This document shows, one piece after another, positions 6,511-13,546 of a DNA stretch of 16,022 bases (the first letter of the stretch is position 1; each line of letters begins with the position of its first letter). The notes under the pieces are model-generated. The model was not told the DNA's origin. It saw nothing but the letters and a program-made list of their open reading frames with translations, and did not search any database. A program made the translations under genes and the position numbers. This stretch comes from Desulfurococcales archaeon. Its GTDB lineage: Archaea > Thermoproteota > Thermoprotei_A > Sulfolobales > Ignisphaeraceae. Location of the stretch: NCBI GenBank assembly GCA_027066265.1, contig JAMOOB010000094.1:1-16022 (forward strand). The letters are read 5' to 3'.

Positions 6511-6819
6511 GTGGAGCTACGCGAGCTGGTTAGGAAAGCAGTCGATACCTACAACCGTTTCCATGCACCCGAAGCCGTTGCGCAACCCATCGATGTTTCG
6601 AACGATAGGATCGTAGTAATGTTCGTGGGACCCTTCCGCCATACATGCGGAGTTATCGACTGGATCGAGGATCTCAGCTACGTTCTGAAAGATATGGGTG
6701 TAGAGAACGTTCTCAGCGAAGTCTACGAACTCGATGAAGGAGCTATGGTGGGGGTGTTCAAGGTATTTAGAAAGCCCTCTAGAGAGCAGAGCCGTGGGTG
6801 CCAACCATCGGGATCCTAG
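6511..6819 (+). CDS. Unknown 102-residue protein in the superoxide reductase operon
   Basis: The gene starts at GTG 6511, three bases after the superoxide reductase stop, with GGTGGAG six bases upstream, and its end overlaps the Lrp gene by 22 bases; translational coupling is likely. The protein is small, soluble and mixed alpha/beta. A central block, FVGPFRHTCGVIDWIEDL (~residues 38-55), contains a HTCG motif with one cysteine that could be redox-active or bind metal, followed by an acidic helix. A second cysteine (C96) lies in the poorly ordered Ser/Gln-rich tail, whose sequence is constrained by overlap with the next gene. I do not recognise the family. Its position suggests a partner or accessory of superoxide detoxification, which is inference only. 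Confidence 0.82.
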   Translation: MELRELVRKAVDTYNRFHAPEAVAQPIDVSNDRIVVMFVGPFRHTCGVIDWIEDLSYVLKDMGVENVLSEVYELDEGAMVGVFKVFRKPSREQSRGCQPSGS

Positions 6820-7265
6820 ACAGGGTTTCGGGGCTAGACGAGAAGGATATCAGGATACTGAGGATATTAGCAACCAACGCTAGGACTCCCTACAGCGAGA
6901 TAGCTAAGGAAATCGGTTTGAGCGACGTTGCCGTGATCAAGAGAATCCGGAAACTCGAGCAGATGGGGATCATAAAGGGCTACACCATCGAGATAGATCC
7001 GAAGAAGCTCGGCTTCAACCTAGTATCGATGACGGGGATCGATGTAGAGCCACAGCATCTCTTCGAAGTGGTTGAGAAGCTGAGGAGCATGGACAACGTT
7101 AGGTTCGTAGCCATAACCTCGGGAGACCACTCGATAATGACCGTGATCTGGGCTAGGGATAGCGAAGAGCTTGGCAAGATACATAGCGAGATCTCGAAGC
7201 TACCCGGAGTCAAGAGGGTTTGCCCAGCCATCGTGCTGGAGGTCCTCAAGGACGAGAAGATCTAA
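6798..7265 (+). CDS. Lrp/AsnC-family transcription regulator
   Basis: The protein has 155 residues with the standard layout: a winged helix-turn-helix (~residues 13-60; YSEIAKEIGLSDVAVIKRI is the helix pair) and a C-terminal RAM ligand-binding domain (~72-150) with the turn ITSGDHSIM. These proteins form dimers or octamers and bind promoters, often in response to an amino acid. GTG 6798 is the only possible start, since an in-frame TAG lies 18 bases upstream. It overlaps the previous gene by 22 bases, so it is made with superoxide reductase and could regulate the operon and the divergent peroxiredoxin promoter; this is inferred from position. Which ligand it senses cannot be read from the sequence. 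Confidence 0.92.
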   Translation: MPTIGILDRVSGLDEKDIRILRILATNARTPYSEIAKEIGLSDVAVIKRIRKLEQMGIIKGYTIEIDPKKLGFNLVSMTGIDVEPQHLFEVVEKLRSMDNVRFVAITSGDHSIMTVIWARDSEELGKIHSEISKLPGVKRVCPAIVLEVLKDEKI

Positions 7266-7310
7266 CGTTGAGACGGATCCGGTGCGAGGACATTCATTCG
7301 TAGGTAGCGC

Positions 7311-7317
7311 ATTTTTA
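7311..7317 (+). terminator. Possible T-tract terminator after the Lrp gene
   Basis: Five T (7312-7316) lie about 46 bases past the Lrp stop in the short gap before convergent minus-strand sequence. It is only a weak candidate by length; nothing else is visible in 7266-7335. Confidence 0.25.
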
Positions 7318-7335
7318 GCGACGAGATCGCGGGTT

Positions 7336-7707
7336 CTAAGGCTTGAAGCTTTCGCGGAAACGGTTCGGTTCATCGTCTACGAACCTCCATATGCCTCTCC
7401 TTGGGTAGAGGATCTGGATGCCGAGCTCTTCGGCTAGGTAATCGCTTATCAGAACCTCTTCATCTAGAGGATTGATAATGACGTTCGCAACCACATCGCG
7501 GCTACACCTATCCTCCGCAACGACTCGAACCACGACGGCTCTCGGAACCATGTGAACGATGCTTCTACCCGTAGCTCCTTCGATCTCTATCTCGTAGGAA
7601 TCCGTAGGTGGTGGGTAGAGCCCAAGCTCTTCAGCTAGGTCGATGGGTATGGATAGATCCGGTCCCTCGCTTCTGAAACCCGTGTTAACAACTCCAACAA
7701 CGTTTTC
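7336..7707 (-). pseudogene. Retropepsin-like sequence without a start codon, Asp-to-Asn at the active site
   Basis: After a TGA at 7710-7708, 123 codons stay open in the same frame. The translation has the shape of clan AA aspartic proteases: VVGVVNTGF, then a strand and helix LSIPIDLAEELGL, then an A-T-G-R turn, a valine-rich strand and a second module LISDYLAEELGI. The catalytic D-T-G of retropepsins is N-T-G here, so peptidase activity is unlikely. No ATG, GTG or TTG occurs before the N-T-G motif; the first is ATG 7551, too late to keep the domain. It is contiguous and in frame with the small ORF upstream, so together they look like one 165-codon gene broken by a single stop. Other readings are a non-standard start, stop readthrough, a sequencing error, or two real cistrons. 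The Asn may be normal for a non-catalytic subfamily. Confidence 0.55.
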
Positions 7708-7833
7708 TCAACGTTGTTCCTCAAGCTCTTTAGATGCAGTCTTAAGAATATCCCCATAGCTCATGTCTACCCGAACGATCTTACCGATGACACGCTTAAT
7801 AACTAGCTTACCTACCTTAACACGCTTAACCAT
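7708..7833 (-). CDS. Small basic 41-residue ORF upstream of the retropepsin-like sequence
   Basis: ATG 7833 has GAGGAG immediately upstream and a TATA-like box at 7872-7883, so it looks expressed. The product is strongly basic in its first half (repeated Val-Lys/Arg pairs), contains VDMSYGDIL in the middle, and ends in a charged helix before TGA. I do not recognise it. Because the same frame continues after the stop into a protease-like domain, it may be the N-terminal part of that protein rather than an independent gene; an independent small partner protein is the alternative. No membrane segment or metal motif is seen. Confidence 0.45.
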   Translation of the reverse strand: MVKRVKVGKLVIKRVIGKIVRVDMSYGDILKTASKELEEQR

Positions 7834-7871
7834 ACTCCTCGCCGAACCCAGTAAACGTTCGTGTAGACGAG

Positions 7872-7883
7872 CCTTTATGTTAT
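7872..7883 (-). promoter_or_regulatory. TATA box of the small basic ORF
   Basis: ATAACATAAAGG on the minus strand predicts a transcript start near 7852, about 19 bases before ATG 7833. It supports the small ORF and its retropepsin-like extension being transcribed as a unit. Confidence 0.4.
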
Positions 7884-7928
7884 CACGGTCGAGGGTTTGC
7901 GAAGAACCTCAGCACGGGTTTGCCTTCT

Positions 7929-8657
7929 TCATCGCTCGGTTGAGGGGAGAGGCTCATCATCGGCCCTAGTCGTTGTCTCGATGAGCTTCTCTACGCATTT
8001 CGATGGATCCGAGATCTCTACGATCCTCCTCCTAACAACCTCTACCTCAACACAGCGAATCCTATCGATAGCTTTCCTAACCACGGTTTCGAGAGCTAGA
8101 CACGTTCCGTAAGCACGCCAATCGAAGCTGAGTAGGTTCCGTGCTTCGAGTTCCTTCAACAACCTTTCAAGGGGTTCTCCTTCCCTTGGTGGCGCTACCT
8201 TCAATCGGTAGAGCTTCGTTACGTAGTTTCCGAATCCAACCCTCATCCTGTACAGAAGGTAGTCAACAACGGTGCTGGGCTCCAGCTCGATTACTCGTGC
8301 ATCGAATAGAAGGTTCTTGCCTAGCTCGAGCGAGACCACGCTCGATACCAAGGAGCTTGCCACGGTACAGAGCTTGAGGATCCTACCACCGTAGGGAGGT
8401 TCGCGCTTCACGAAGAAGATGTTCAGCTCGTCCGAAACAACGTAGCAGAAATCAGCTCCAAACCTCTGCATAGCTACACGACAAGCATCTACGAGAGCTC
8501 TATGGACGCGGATATCTCTAGGACTCTCGAAACCCTTCAAAGCTTTGCCGAAGCCAACACCATCGAGCCTCAGAGCCGTGGGCACCGAGATGCGTTCCAT
8601 CGAAAGCCTTTCCCTCTGCTTAAAGAAGCGGTGGAGAGCAGCTACATCCACGCTCAA
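7929..8657 (-). CDS. Thg1-like 3'-5' nucleotide polymerase (tRNA-His guanylyltransferase family)
   Basis: Thg1-family enzymes add nucleotides to RNA 5' ends in the reverse direction; eukaryotic members add G-1 to tRNA-His, while archaeal Thg1-like proteins repair or edit tRNA 5' ends in a template-dependent way. Key motifs are visible: RLDGVGF at residues 30-36 with the metal ligand D32, and VVSDELNIFF with D76 and E77, which match RLDGxxF and SDE of the family. The helix around YLLYRMRVGFGN corresponds to the conserved W-R-x-x-D-x-x-x-N region, though several positions differ. At 242 residues it has family length. TTG 8657 is used; GTG 8651 is possible, and neither has a strong ribosome site. 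It follows the glycosyltransferase gene by 36 bases and is probably co-transcribed with it and adenylate kinase. Confidence 0.88.
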   Translation of the reverse strand: MSVDVAALHRFFKQRERLSMERISVPTALRLDGVGFGKALKGFESPRDIRVHRALVDACRVAMQRFGADFCYVVSDELNIFFVKREPPYGGRILKLCTVASSLVSSVVSLELGKNLLFDARVIELEPSTVVDYLLYRMRVGFGNYVTKLYRLKVAPPREGEPLERLLKELEARNLLSFDWRAYGTCLALETVVRKAIDRIRCVEVEVVRRRIVEISDPSKCVEKLIETTTRADDEPLPSTER

Positions 8658-8693
8658 CAGCTTCTCGAGGAAGTTCAGAGCGGATCCCCCCAG

Positions 8694-9995
8694 CTATGCT
8701 TCGCTCGATCTACTCATCGCTATGCTCAGTAGGTAGATCCATAGAACGAGGAGAGCAACGTTCCTTACGCACGCAATCATCTGTATGGGTGAATCTGCTT
8801 CGAATTGTCCCCACCTAACCTCGATACCTAGGTACGGAGCCAACAACTTCCTCACCTCCAACTCCTTGAAGAACAGAGCCATTATCCCGAAGTTCGCGGC
8901 ATCCGCAACTAGGTAAATGACGAGGCTCCTCGTGGTTGGTAGCGCTACCAATGCTAGGGGAGCTATCATGAACATCATCTGGGGTGTAAACACGTAGTTG
9001 AACAGTATGGTTCCTGTCATGGCTAGGAAGCTGGCGGTGTAGAGCTTCCTAGCATCGTTCCCGATATCGATGCAGGCGACGATCATGAGGGCTATCGGTA
9101 CCGCAACCATGGAGAAGACGTGGTGTAGAGGACTCGTGAAGTCTCTGAAGAGTACGAGGGATAGACAGTTCTCGCAGTACCACGAAGCGTGATGCTCAAC
9201 GAACGAGCGGAATCCTTCCACGGAGATCGCGAGCATTGCTAGGTAGGGTCCTCCCCCCAAGATAGCTAGGCTCGGAACGAAGCGCGTCAGGGGTTCGCGG
9301 TCACCATTGAGGTACCTCTGAACCAGTTCGTAGAGAAGGACGAAGGCTACGCCTATCGGAAGGAGTTTGGTTGCTACGGCGAGCCCTAGCCATGCACCAG
9401 CCCAACCATACTTTCCACGGCGGTAGCTCTCAACGCCTAGCAAGGTGAAGAGAGCTGCGATAGGATCCCAGTTGTATACGAGGTAGAGGAAGCTCGTGGG
9501 TAGCAACACGAAGACTAGGCTCCTCCTCCAATCAAGCCCTAGATCTCTACACGTTCGGTACAACACGATGCTTAGAGCAACGAAGCTTAGGGACAGTGCC
9601 GCTGCATGCACGTAGTAGTGGACGTAGATAGCTCGCTGAACCAAGCTGCTGAACTCTAGCGATGTGTAGTTCGAAGGAAACGTGGTTTGGATAGCTAGAC
9701 ACGTAGAGGAGTACCACAGCAGACCTACGAGAGGTGGATACTCGAACTTGTAGTGGAGGTAGGGAGCGGGGCAGAACTTCGTTCCATCCCTAAACTTCTG
9801 GTAGAGATCCTTATCGAACCAACCATCGCCTCCACCGATGTAGGTACTGAAAAGGGTGTTGATATCGCTGTAACCGATCCCAGGATTATTCAGAGCGTTA
9901 GCTACGGGAGAATTGGGTAGGTGGATGTAGCTCGATACCGCGGCAACGATGCATGCTAGCAGAGCTACCAGCAGCAACCTTCTATCGATACGCAT
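8694..9995 (-). CDS. GT-C type membrane glycosyltransferase (GT87/DUF2029-like)
   Basis: The 433-residue protein has about ten hydrophobic segments and begins with a basic N-terminus and a membrane helix (residues 6-23). GYSDI (41-45) at the start of the first extracytoplasmic loop is where GT-C enzymes carry the catalytic aspartate. EYPPLVGLLW (85-94) and YNWDPIAALFTLLG (174-187), with TKLLP (209-213), are typical of polyprenyl-phosphate-dependent mannosyltransferases of the GT87/DUF2029 group. It would transfer a sugar from a dolichyl-phosphate donor to a lipid or glycan on the outer face of the membrane. Several cysteines in loops (C75, C99, a CENC pair near residue 270) may form disulfides. 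ATG 9995 is four bases from the adenylate kinase stop, with GGAG seven bases upstream, so the two are co-transcribed. The acceptor is unknown. Confidence 0.85.
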   Translation of the reverse strand: MRIDRRLLLVALLACIVAAVSSYIHLPNSPVANALNNPGIGYSDINTLFSTYIGGGDGWFDKDLYQKFRDGTKFCPAPYLHYKFEYPPLVGLLWYSSTCLAIQTTFPSNYTSLEFSSLVQRAIYVHYYVHAAALSLSFVALSIVLYRTCRDLGLDWRRSLVFVLLPTSFLYLVYNWDPIAALFTLLGVESYRRGKYGWAGAWLGLAVATKLLPIGVAFVLLYELVQRYLNGDREPLTRFVPSLAILGGGPYLAMLAISVEGFRSFVEHHASWYCENCLSLVLFRDFTSPLHHVFSMVAVPIALMIVACIDIGNDARKLYTASFLAMTGTILFNYVFTPQMMFMIAPLALVALPTTRSLVIYLVADAANFGIMALFFKELEVRKLLAPYLGIEVRWGQFEADSPIQMIACVRNVALLVLWIYLLSIAMSRSSEA

Positions 9996-9999
9996 AGCG

Positions 10000-10650
10000 C
10001 TACTCCTTGACGAGACCCTTCTCGCGAAGCACTCTCTCTACGTCGGCGATAACCTCCTCCGCTCTCCTACCGGCGAAGATCTCGACGAGCTTACCCTTCT
10101 CACGGTAGTAACGGATCACGGGTTCGAACGTCTGTAGATACACTTCGTACCTCCTACGAACGACCTCCGGCTTATCGTCTTCCCTCTGGATCAGCTTGGT
10201 ACCACACCTATCGCAGATCTCATCGTTCTTGGGAGGCATGAACTTGATGTGGTAGATAGCACCACACTTAGGACAGATCCTCCTACCCGAAACCCTCTCG
10301 ATGATTACCTCCAGCGGTGCGTAGAACAGGATTGCTAGATCGATACCACCCAGCTCGCTATCCAGAACCTCTGCCTGCCTCAAAGTCCTCGGAAAGCCAT
10401 CGAGTATGAAACCCTTGGCACAGTCGGGTTGGCTAAGCCTCTGCCTAACCACCTCTATCACGATCTCGTCCGGTACGAGAAGACCCTTCTCAACGTACTC
10501 CCTAACCTTCCTACCCAGCTCCGTACCCTTGGCAATTTCTTCCCTAAAGATATCGCCCGTAGATATGTGTGGAATACCGAACTTCTGGGATATTGCCTTG
10601 GCGTAGGTACCCTTACCGATTCCGGGAGGACCGATGAAGACGAGCCTCAC
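10000..10650 (-). CDS. adk: Adenylate kinase with zinc-finger lid
   Basis: It catalyses ATP + AMP to two ADP in the cytoplasm. The 216-residue protein has the P-loop GPPGIGKGT (7-15), the NMP-binding TGDIFREEI region (31-39), DGFPRT (84-89), and a lid with four cysteines, C126-x2-C129 and C146-x2-C149, expected to bind zinc as in long-lid bacterial-type enzymes and several archaeal ones. I use GTG 10650: a TATA box at 10683-10692 lies about 25 bases before the predicted transcript start, so a longer in-frame extension to 10737 would begin upstream of the promoter and is rejected. The leader is about ten bases with no clear Shine-Dalgarno site. It is the first gene of the adk, glycosyltransferase, Thg1 transcript. 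Confidence 0.95.
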   Translation of the reverse strand: MRLVFIGPPGIGKGTYAKAISQKFGIPHISTGDIFREEIAKGTELGRKVREYVEKGLLVPDEIVIEVVRQRLSQPDCAKGFILDGFPRTLRQAEVLDSELGGIDLAILFYAPLEVIIERVSGRRICPKCGAIYHIKFMPPKNDEICDRCGTKLIQREDDKPEVVRRRYEVYLQTFEPVIRYYREKGKLVEIFAGRRAEEVIADVERVLREKGLVKE

Positions 10651-10682
10651 GACAAATCCTTTGCTTGGGCTATGCAACGCTC

Positions 10683-10692
10683 GGTAAAATAC
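10683..10692 (-). promoter_or_regulatory. TATA box of the adenylate kinase operon
   Basis: GTATTTTACC on the minus strand predicts transcription from about 10661, eleven bases before GTG 10650. This sets the adenylate kinase start and the beginning of the three-gene transcript. Confidence 0.6.
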
Positions 10693-10742
10693 ATTGCTAC
10701 GAGAATCCTTCGTTCGTGCAAAGAAGCTTAGCAGCAATCGAG

Positions 10743-12116
10743 CTACAGCACTTCGAATTCGCGTTGCTTCTGAAGAGCGTTGCCGATCCCTATCAAGAGA
10801 AGCGTGGTAGCGATAGGAAGGACGTAGGCTAGGGGTCGGGGATCTCCTCTAGCTACAACGTAGAGCTCGACGTAGTGCTCGCGATTCGTATACTTCATGA
10901 TTCCGCTCACTGTGTAGTGGTAGTCGCTTCCCGACGAAGAAGTGCTCAAGAGCTTAACGATCCGCGTACCTGGATCCGAAAGGGTGAGCTTCTCGAAGAG
11001 CTTCTGCACAGCGTTACTCAACGTAGCGAGAACTCCCTTGGTGCATGTAGAGCTGAAGATCTTGAAAGAGCTTCCCTGGATCAATACCAGCGCTGTGCAT
11101 TGGTACTCGATGTTCTTGCTGACGTGCCAGCACTCGTACCTAAGCATAGTGTTGCACTCTACAACGTCTTTCACGACCTTGTACACCGAGTACACGTAGG
11201 TACCGTTGGTAGGTACGAGTGGTGCTCCAACGAGTGCTAGAATCGAAACTACTACGAGAGCCGCCGTCGATAGGAAGACTATGGCTCGACCCGATGTACC
11301 GAGACCGACACCTAGCTCCCACAGACTTACCCTAGGACCTCTGTAGAGTCCTTTAGCGAACAGCTCCCTAAGCTTCTCGATATTGCTATGCTTAGAGAAT
11401 AGCGGTGCGAAAGCTATTCCAGCAGCAAGTCCTCCTAGATGTGCGAACACCGCTATGTTGGGCTCTACGAATGGTAGGACGAACTGGAGCAGTATCCATA
11501 GAAGCACTATGTACCTCATGGGAAGCGTAGCGCAGTAGCATACCAAGCGGAAACATATGCACTGAACCTTCTTAGCGGCTGGATAGAAATAGATGTAGGC
11601 ACCCATAACGCCCGCTATGGCACCGGAAGCACCTACCATCGGCATCATTAGATCGCTTGGATCTCCCGTGTAGTAGAGCTTGGCTACGGCGTAGAGGCTC
11701 TGTGCAACTATCGCTACGAATCCGCACAGTAGGTAGAACGCTACGTAGCGTAGCCTACCCATGACAGCCTCCACGTTGTCTCCCACAACGAATAGGAACA
11801 GCATGTTTGAGAGCAGATGTATCCAACCAGCGTGGCAGAACATGGATAGCAGAACCCGGTAATCCAAGGGATTCGCGAAGAACTGTATCGGTGCTATCCC
11901 TACGCTCCACGGATTCGTACGGATCGCGCCGTAGGTGATCGCGAAGATGATCCCGTTGACGGCTATGAGGATCAGCGTGGCTACGGGCATTATCGAGGGA
12001 GACGTATCGAGGAGCTCCAGTACGCTAGCTCTGAAAACGTCGTAGACACCTTCGTATTCATCCTCTTCCTCATCCGCTGAACGTAGCGATCCACGTAGCT
12101 CTACACGCATCGACAT
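10743..12116 (-). CDS. Rhomboid-family intramembrane serine protease with C-terminal extra domain
   Basis: The 457-residue protein starts with an acidic cytoplasmic tail (1-42), followed by a six-helix rhomboid core: a first helix (43-63), HAGWIHLLSNMLFL (95-108) with H100 and N104, GASGAIAG with the catalytic S164, and VFAHLGGLAAG with the catalytic H226. Rhomboids cut membrane helices of substrates. After the core a further helix (~278-300) leads to a hydrophilic domain of about 125 residues and a last helix (~429-447). That domain holds C321, C329, C340 and C358, enough for two disulfides if it is extracytoplasmic; I know no match. ATG 12116 is used; ATG 12110 is equally possible. The promoter TATA is at 12141-12152 and it diverges from apgM. 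Confidence 0.9.
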   Translation of the reverse strand: MSMRVELRGSLRSADEEEDEYEGVYDVFRASVLELLDTSPSIMPVATLILIAVNGIIFAITYGAIRTNPWSVGIAPIQFFANPLDYRVLLSMFCHAGWIHLLSNMLFLFVVGDNVEAVMGRLRYVAFYLLCGFVAIVAQSLYAVAKLYYTGDPSDLMMPMVGASGAIAGVMGAYIYFYPAAKKVQCICFRLVCYCATLPMRYIVLLWILLQFVLPFVEPNIAVFAHLGGLAAGIAFAPLFSKHSNIEKLRELFAKGLYRGPRVSLWELGVGLGTSGRAIVFLSTAALVVVSILALVGAPLVPTNGTYVYSVYKVVKDVVECNTMLRYECWHVSKNIEYQCTALVLIQGSSFKIFSSTCTKGVLATLSNAVQKLFEKLTLSDPGTRIVKLLSTSSSGSDYHYTVSGIMKYTNREHYVELYVVARGDPRPLAYVLPIATTLLLIGIGNALQKQREFEVL

Positions 12117-12125
12117 ACCTAGCTA

Positions 12126-12159
12126 CAGCGCTCTACGCAGAGTATTGTATCTAGCGCTG
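12126..12159. repeat. Inverted repeat flanking the rhomboid TATA box
   Basis: CAGCGCT (12126-12132) and AGCGCTG (12153-12159) are perfect inverted copies with 20 bases between them, and the TATA-like sequence sits in the spacer. Such symmetry could be an operator, but the core AGCGCT is itself palindromic and short, so chance is possible. Confidence 0.35.
12141..12152 (-). promoter_or_regulatory. TATA box of the rhomboid gene
   Basis: AGATACAATACT on the minus strand predicts a transcript start near 12120, leaving only four to ten bases before ATG 12116 or 12110: an essentially leaderless message. Confidence 0.45.
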
Positions 12160-12194
12160 AACGCTGACGAGGCAAGGGTTCGGAACCCAGACAA

Positions 12195-12202
12195 CTTATA
12201 TC
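12195..12202 (+). promoter_or_regulatory. TATA box of apgM
   Basis: CTTATATC predicts transcription from about 12225, twelve bases before ATG 12237. It lies upstream of or across the earlier in-frame GTG at 12204, which therefore cannot be the start. Confidence 0.65.
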
Positions 12203-12236
12203 CTTGGTCTACAGAGCTTCACTAGGCGATCGAGAC

Positions 12237-13520
12237 ATGGTTCGAATCCTGCTACTGGTTCTGGATGGCGTTGCCGACGATCCTAAGCGTGGCGCTACAT
12301 CGCTCGAGCTAGCATCTATTCCCGGACTCGACGAGTTGGCTAGGATGAGTGTTGCCGGTGGTTTCTACCCCATCGCGCCAGGCATTGCTCCGGAGAGCGA
12401 TGCTGCTGTCCTATCGCTTCTAGGATACGATCCGGAGAAGTACGTCGTTGGACGCGGTCTCTTGGAGGCTCTCGGTGCTGGCATAAGCATTAAGGAAGGT
12501 TACGAAGTTGCTTTTCGAGCGAACTTCGCTACCGTAGATACCTCGACGCGGAAGCTGATCGATCGTAGGGTCGGTAGATCTCTCAGTACGGAGGAAGCTA
12601 GAGAGCTAGCGAAGGCTCTGGACGGCATGGAGTTGAGTGGTGGTGGCTACGCTCGGGTAGTTGCTACGGTTGGTCACCGAGCGGTCGTCGTGATCGGTAG
12701 CAAGGCTAGGAAGCTCTCGGCGGATGTCTCCAACATCGATCCTGCCTACGAGCGTAGGGGAAGGATCTCGGTAGCGGTACGAAGTTTCGAACCCTACGTA
12801 CCTAGGTGTAGACCTCTCGTAGATAGCGATGAGGCTAGGGAGACGTGTAGGTTGATAGACGAATTCGTTGAGCGTAGCATGGAGATACTCGACAAGCATC
12901 CCGTAAACCTTGAGAGAGCATCGAGAGGACTTCTCAAAGCGAACGTGCTTCTGCTTCGCGATGCCGAGGATCACTACCCATCCATTCCACCGATATCCCA
13001 GCTCTACAACGGTCTTCGCTTCGGTGCGGTCGCCGAGATGCCGGTGGAGAAAGGTATCGCTAGACTCGTAGGTATGGAGGTAGCCGAGGTACCTCCACCA
13101 ACACCGAACAAGGCTTCGGACTACGCACAGAGGCTAGAGAAAACATTGGAGTTGTTGGAGAAGGTAGACGTGGTGTACGTCCATCTGAAGGGACCCGACG
13201 AACCGGGTCACGACGGTGATAAGAAGCGTAAGGTAGAATCGATCGAGCTCATCGACAAGTACTTCGTTCAACCACTGCTTAAGAAGGTGGATCTCGAGAA
13301 GATCGCGATAATCGTCACGGCCGACCACGCAACACCGCCCGAGGTACGTAGCCATACCGGGGATCCCGTACCCCTACTCCTAGCCTACGCAAAGCTGAAG
13401 CCCGATGGCTTGACGAGGTTCACCGAGAAAGAATGCTTCGAGAAAGGATCGCTGGGAATCATGGAGAAGGGCTCCGTGGTACTGAAACGAATAGTTGAAC
13501 TACTGAAGCGTTCCAGCTAA
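12237..13520 (+). CDS. apgM: 2,3-bisphosphoglycerate-independent phosphoglycerate mutase, archaeal type
   Basis: This glycolytic/gluconeogenic enzyme interconverts 3- and 2-phosphoglycerate with two metal ions, in the alkaline phosphatase superfamily. The 427-residue protein shows the expected sites: D10 in VLDGVADDP, nucleophile S54 in ESDAAVLSLLGYDP, the inserted mutase domain (~100-290), the metal-binding block H317-L-K-G-P-D-E-P-G-H-D-G-D (residues 317-328), TADHATPPEVRSHTGD with D363, H364 and H373, and a normal C-terminus. Archaeal relatives have about 400-430 residues. ATG 12237 is chosen because the TATA box at 12195-12202 lies across the alternative GTG; the leader is short and lacks a clear Shine-Dalgarno site. 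It stands alone on the plus strand between minus-strand operons. Confidence 0.96.
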   Translation: MVRILLLVLDGVADDPKRGATSLELASIPGLDELARMSVAGGFYPIAPGIAPESDAAVLSLLGYDPEKYVVGRGLLEALGAGISIKEGYEVAFRANFATVDTSTRKLIDRRVGRSLSTEEARELAKALDGMELSGGGYARVVATVGHRAVVVIGSKARKLSADVSNIDPAYERRGRISVAVRSFEPYVPRCRPLVDSDEARETCRLIDEFVERSMEILDKHPVNLERASRGLLKANVLLLRDAEDHYPSIPPISQLYNGLRFGAVAEMPVEKGIARLVGMEVAEVPPPTPNKASDYAQRLEKTLELLEKVDVVYVHLKGPDEPGHDGDKKRKVESIELIDKYFVQPLLKKVDLEKIAIIVTADHATPPEVRSHTGDPVPLLLAYAKLKPDGLTRFTEKECFEKGSLGIMEKGSVVLKRIVELLKRSS

Positions 13521-13546
13521 TCAATCTCCTTTCCATAGCTACGCAG

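Noticed and set aside
7708..7710. TGA as a selenocysteine codon
   Set aside because: Selenocysteine use in archaea is known from methanogens and a few others, not this type of crenarchaeon, and the stop is not at a catalytic position; no SECIS-like element was recognised.
10651..10737. N-terminal extension of adenylate kinase
   Set aside because: It would start upstream of the TATA box at 10683-10692 and adds residues unlike any adenylate kinase; GTG 10650 gives the normal N-terminus.
12204..12236. Upstream GTG start for apgM
   Set aside because: The promoter TATA sequence overlaps or abuts this GTG, and archaeal homologues begin at the hydrophobic strand encoded from ATG 12237.
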